In this document: positions 5,333 to 5,364 of the stretch, one piece after another
How the letters are laid out: each line of letters begins with the position of its first letter
How positions within the stretch are numbered: the first letter of the stretch is position 1
Assembly (NCBI GenBank): GCA_030146605.1
Contig: JASLBO010000554.1
Span: 1-5,364 of the forward strand
DNA: 5,364 nt
Origin: Sphingomonas sp.
GTDB taxonomy: Bacteria > Pseudomonadota > Alphaproteobacteria > Sphingomonadales > Sphingomonadaceae
Direction of reading: 5' to 3'
The notes under the pieces: model-generated
Seen by the model: only the letters and a program-made list of their open reading frames with translations
Database searches by the model: none
Told to the model about the DNA's origin: nothing
Program-made: the position numbers and the translations under genes

Positions 5333-5364
5333 ATGAACATCCTGTATCGAACAAGCGCTTTCGC
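5333..5364 (+). CDS. ohr: Start of a probable organic hydroperoxide resistance gene, cut by the window edge
   Basis: Only ten complete codons are visible, encoding MNILYRTSAF, before the sequence ends. The ATG at 5333 is preceded by GGAGGAAGG at 5322-5330, a strong ribosome binding site. The peptide resembles the usual start of Ohr proteins, which begin M-x-x-LY-T-x-A-T and act as thiol-dependent peroxidases that reduce organic hydroperoxides. Divergence from an OhrR repressor across shared palindromic sites is the standard arrangement for ohr. The catalytic cysteines lie beyond the window, so the identification rests on context and a short match. Confidence 0.62.
   Translation, partial: MNILYRTSAF

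Noticed and set aside
1..5364. CRISPR arrays, tRNA or rRNA genes, insertion sequences
   Set aside because: I saw no spaced repeat array, no tRNA-like cloverleaf or rRNA signature, and no transposase-like protein or terminal inverted repeats.

Overview
This GC-rich window shows features typical of an alphaproteobacterial, probably sphingomonad, chromosome. The codons strongly favour G or C at the third position, and AT-rich DNA is confined to the two ends, where promoters are expected. The assignment to sphingomonads rests on the overall protein style and gene content and is an inference.

Layout, left to right: (i) 1-248 is a non-coding leader with an AT-rich block (about 1-47) and a strong GC-rich hairpin (169-198). 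(ii) 249-1859 encodes a cytoplasmic FAD-dependent GMC-family oxidoreductase. (iii) 1952-2722 and 2741-3487 are tandem paralogous OmpR/PhoB-type DNA-binding regulators. (iv) 3572-4720 encodes an unusual protein with an excisionase/MerR-like helix-turn-helix, a receiver-like middle and a GAF domain. (v) 4725-5201, on the minus strand and convergent with it, encodes an OhrR-type MarR repressor with the reactive Cys15. (vi) 5202-5332 is an AT-rich divergent control region with repeated TATCGCGATA palindromes. (vii) From 5333 off the right edge runs the first 10 codons of a gene that is very probably ohr, the organic hydroperoxide reductase.

The most interesting part is 1952-4720. Three consecutive co-oriented regulators each carry a receiver or receiver-like domain, and each departs from the canonical phosphorylation chemistry in a different way. 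The first has Asn at the phospho-acceptor position and has also lost the switch Thr and conserved Lys. The second has Glu, a possible phosphomimic, at the acceptor position but keeps Thr and Lys. The third keeps an Asp at the acceptor position but lacks the N-terminal acidic pair. No histidine kinase gene lies in the window. This suggests, as an inference, a regulatory module that does not use ordinary Asp phosphorylation and may instead take input through the GAF domain or through protein-protein contacts.

The right end is a classic peroxide-sensing pair. OhrR would bind the repeated palindromes lying between or on the promoter elements of both divergent genes, repress them, and release when an organic hydroperoxide oxidises Cys15. 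The oxidoreductase may belong with the regulators or may be an independent metabolic gene; the sequence does not decide this.
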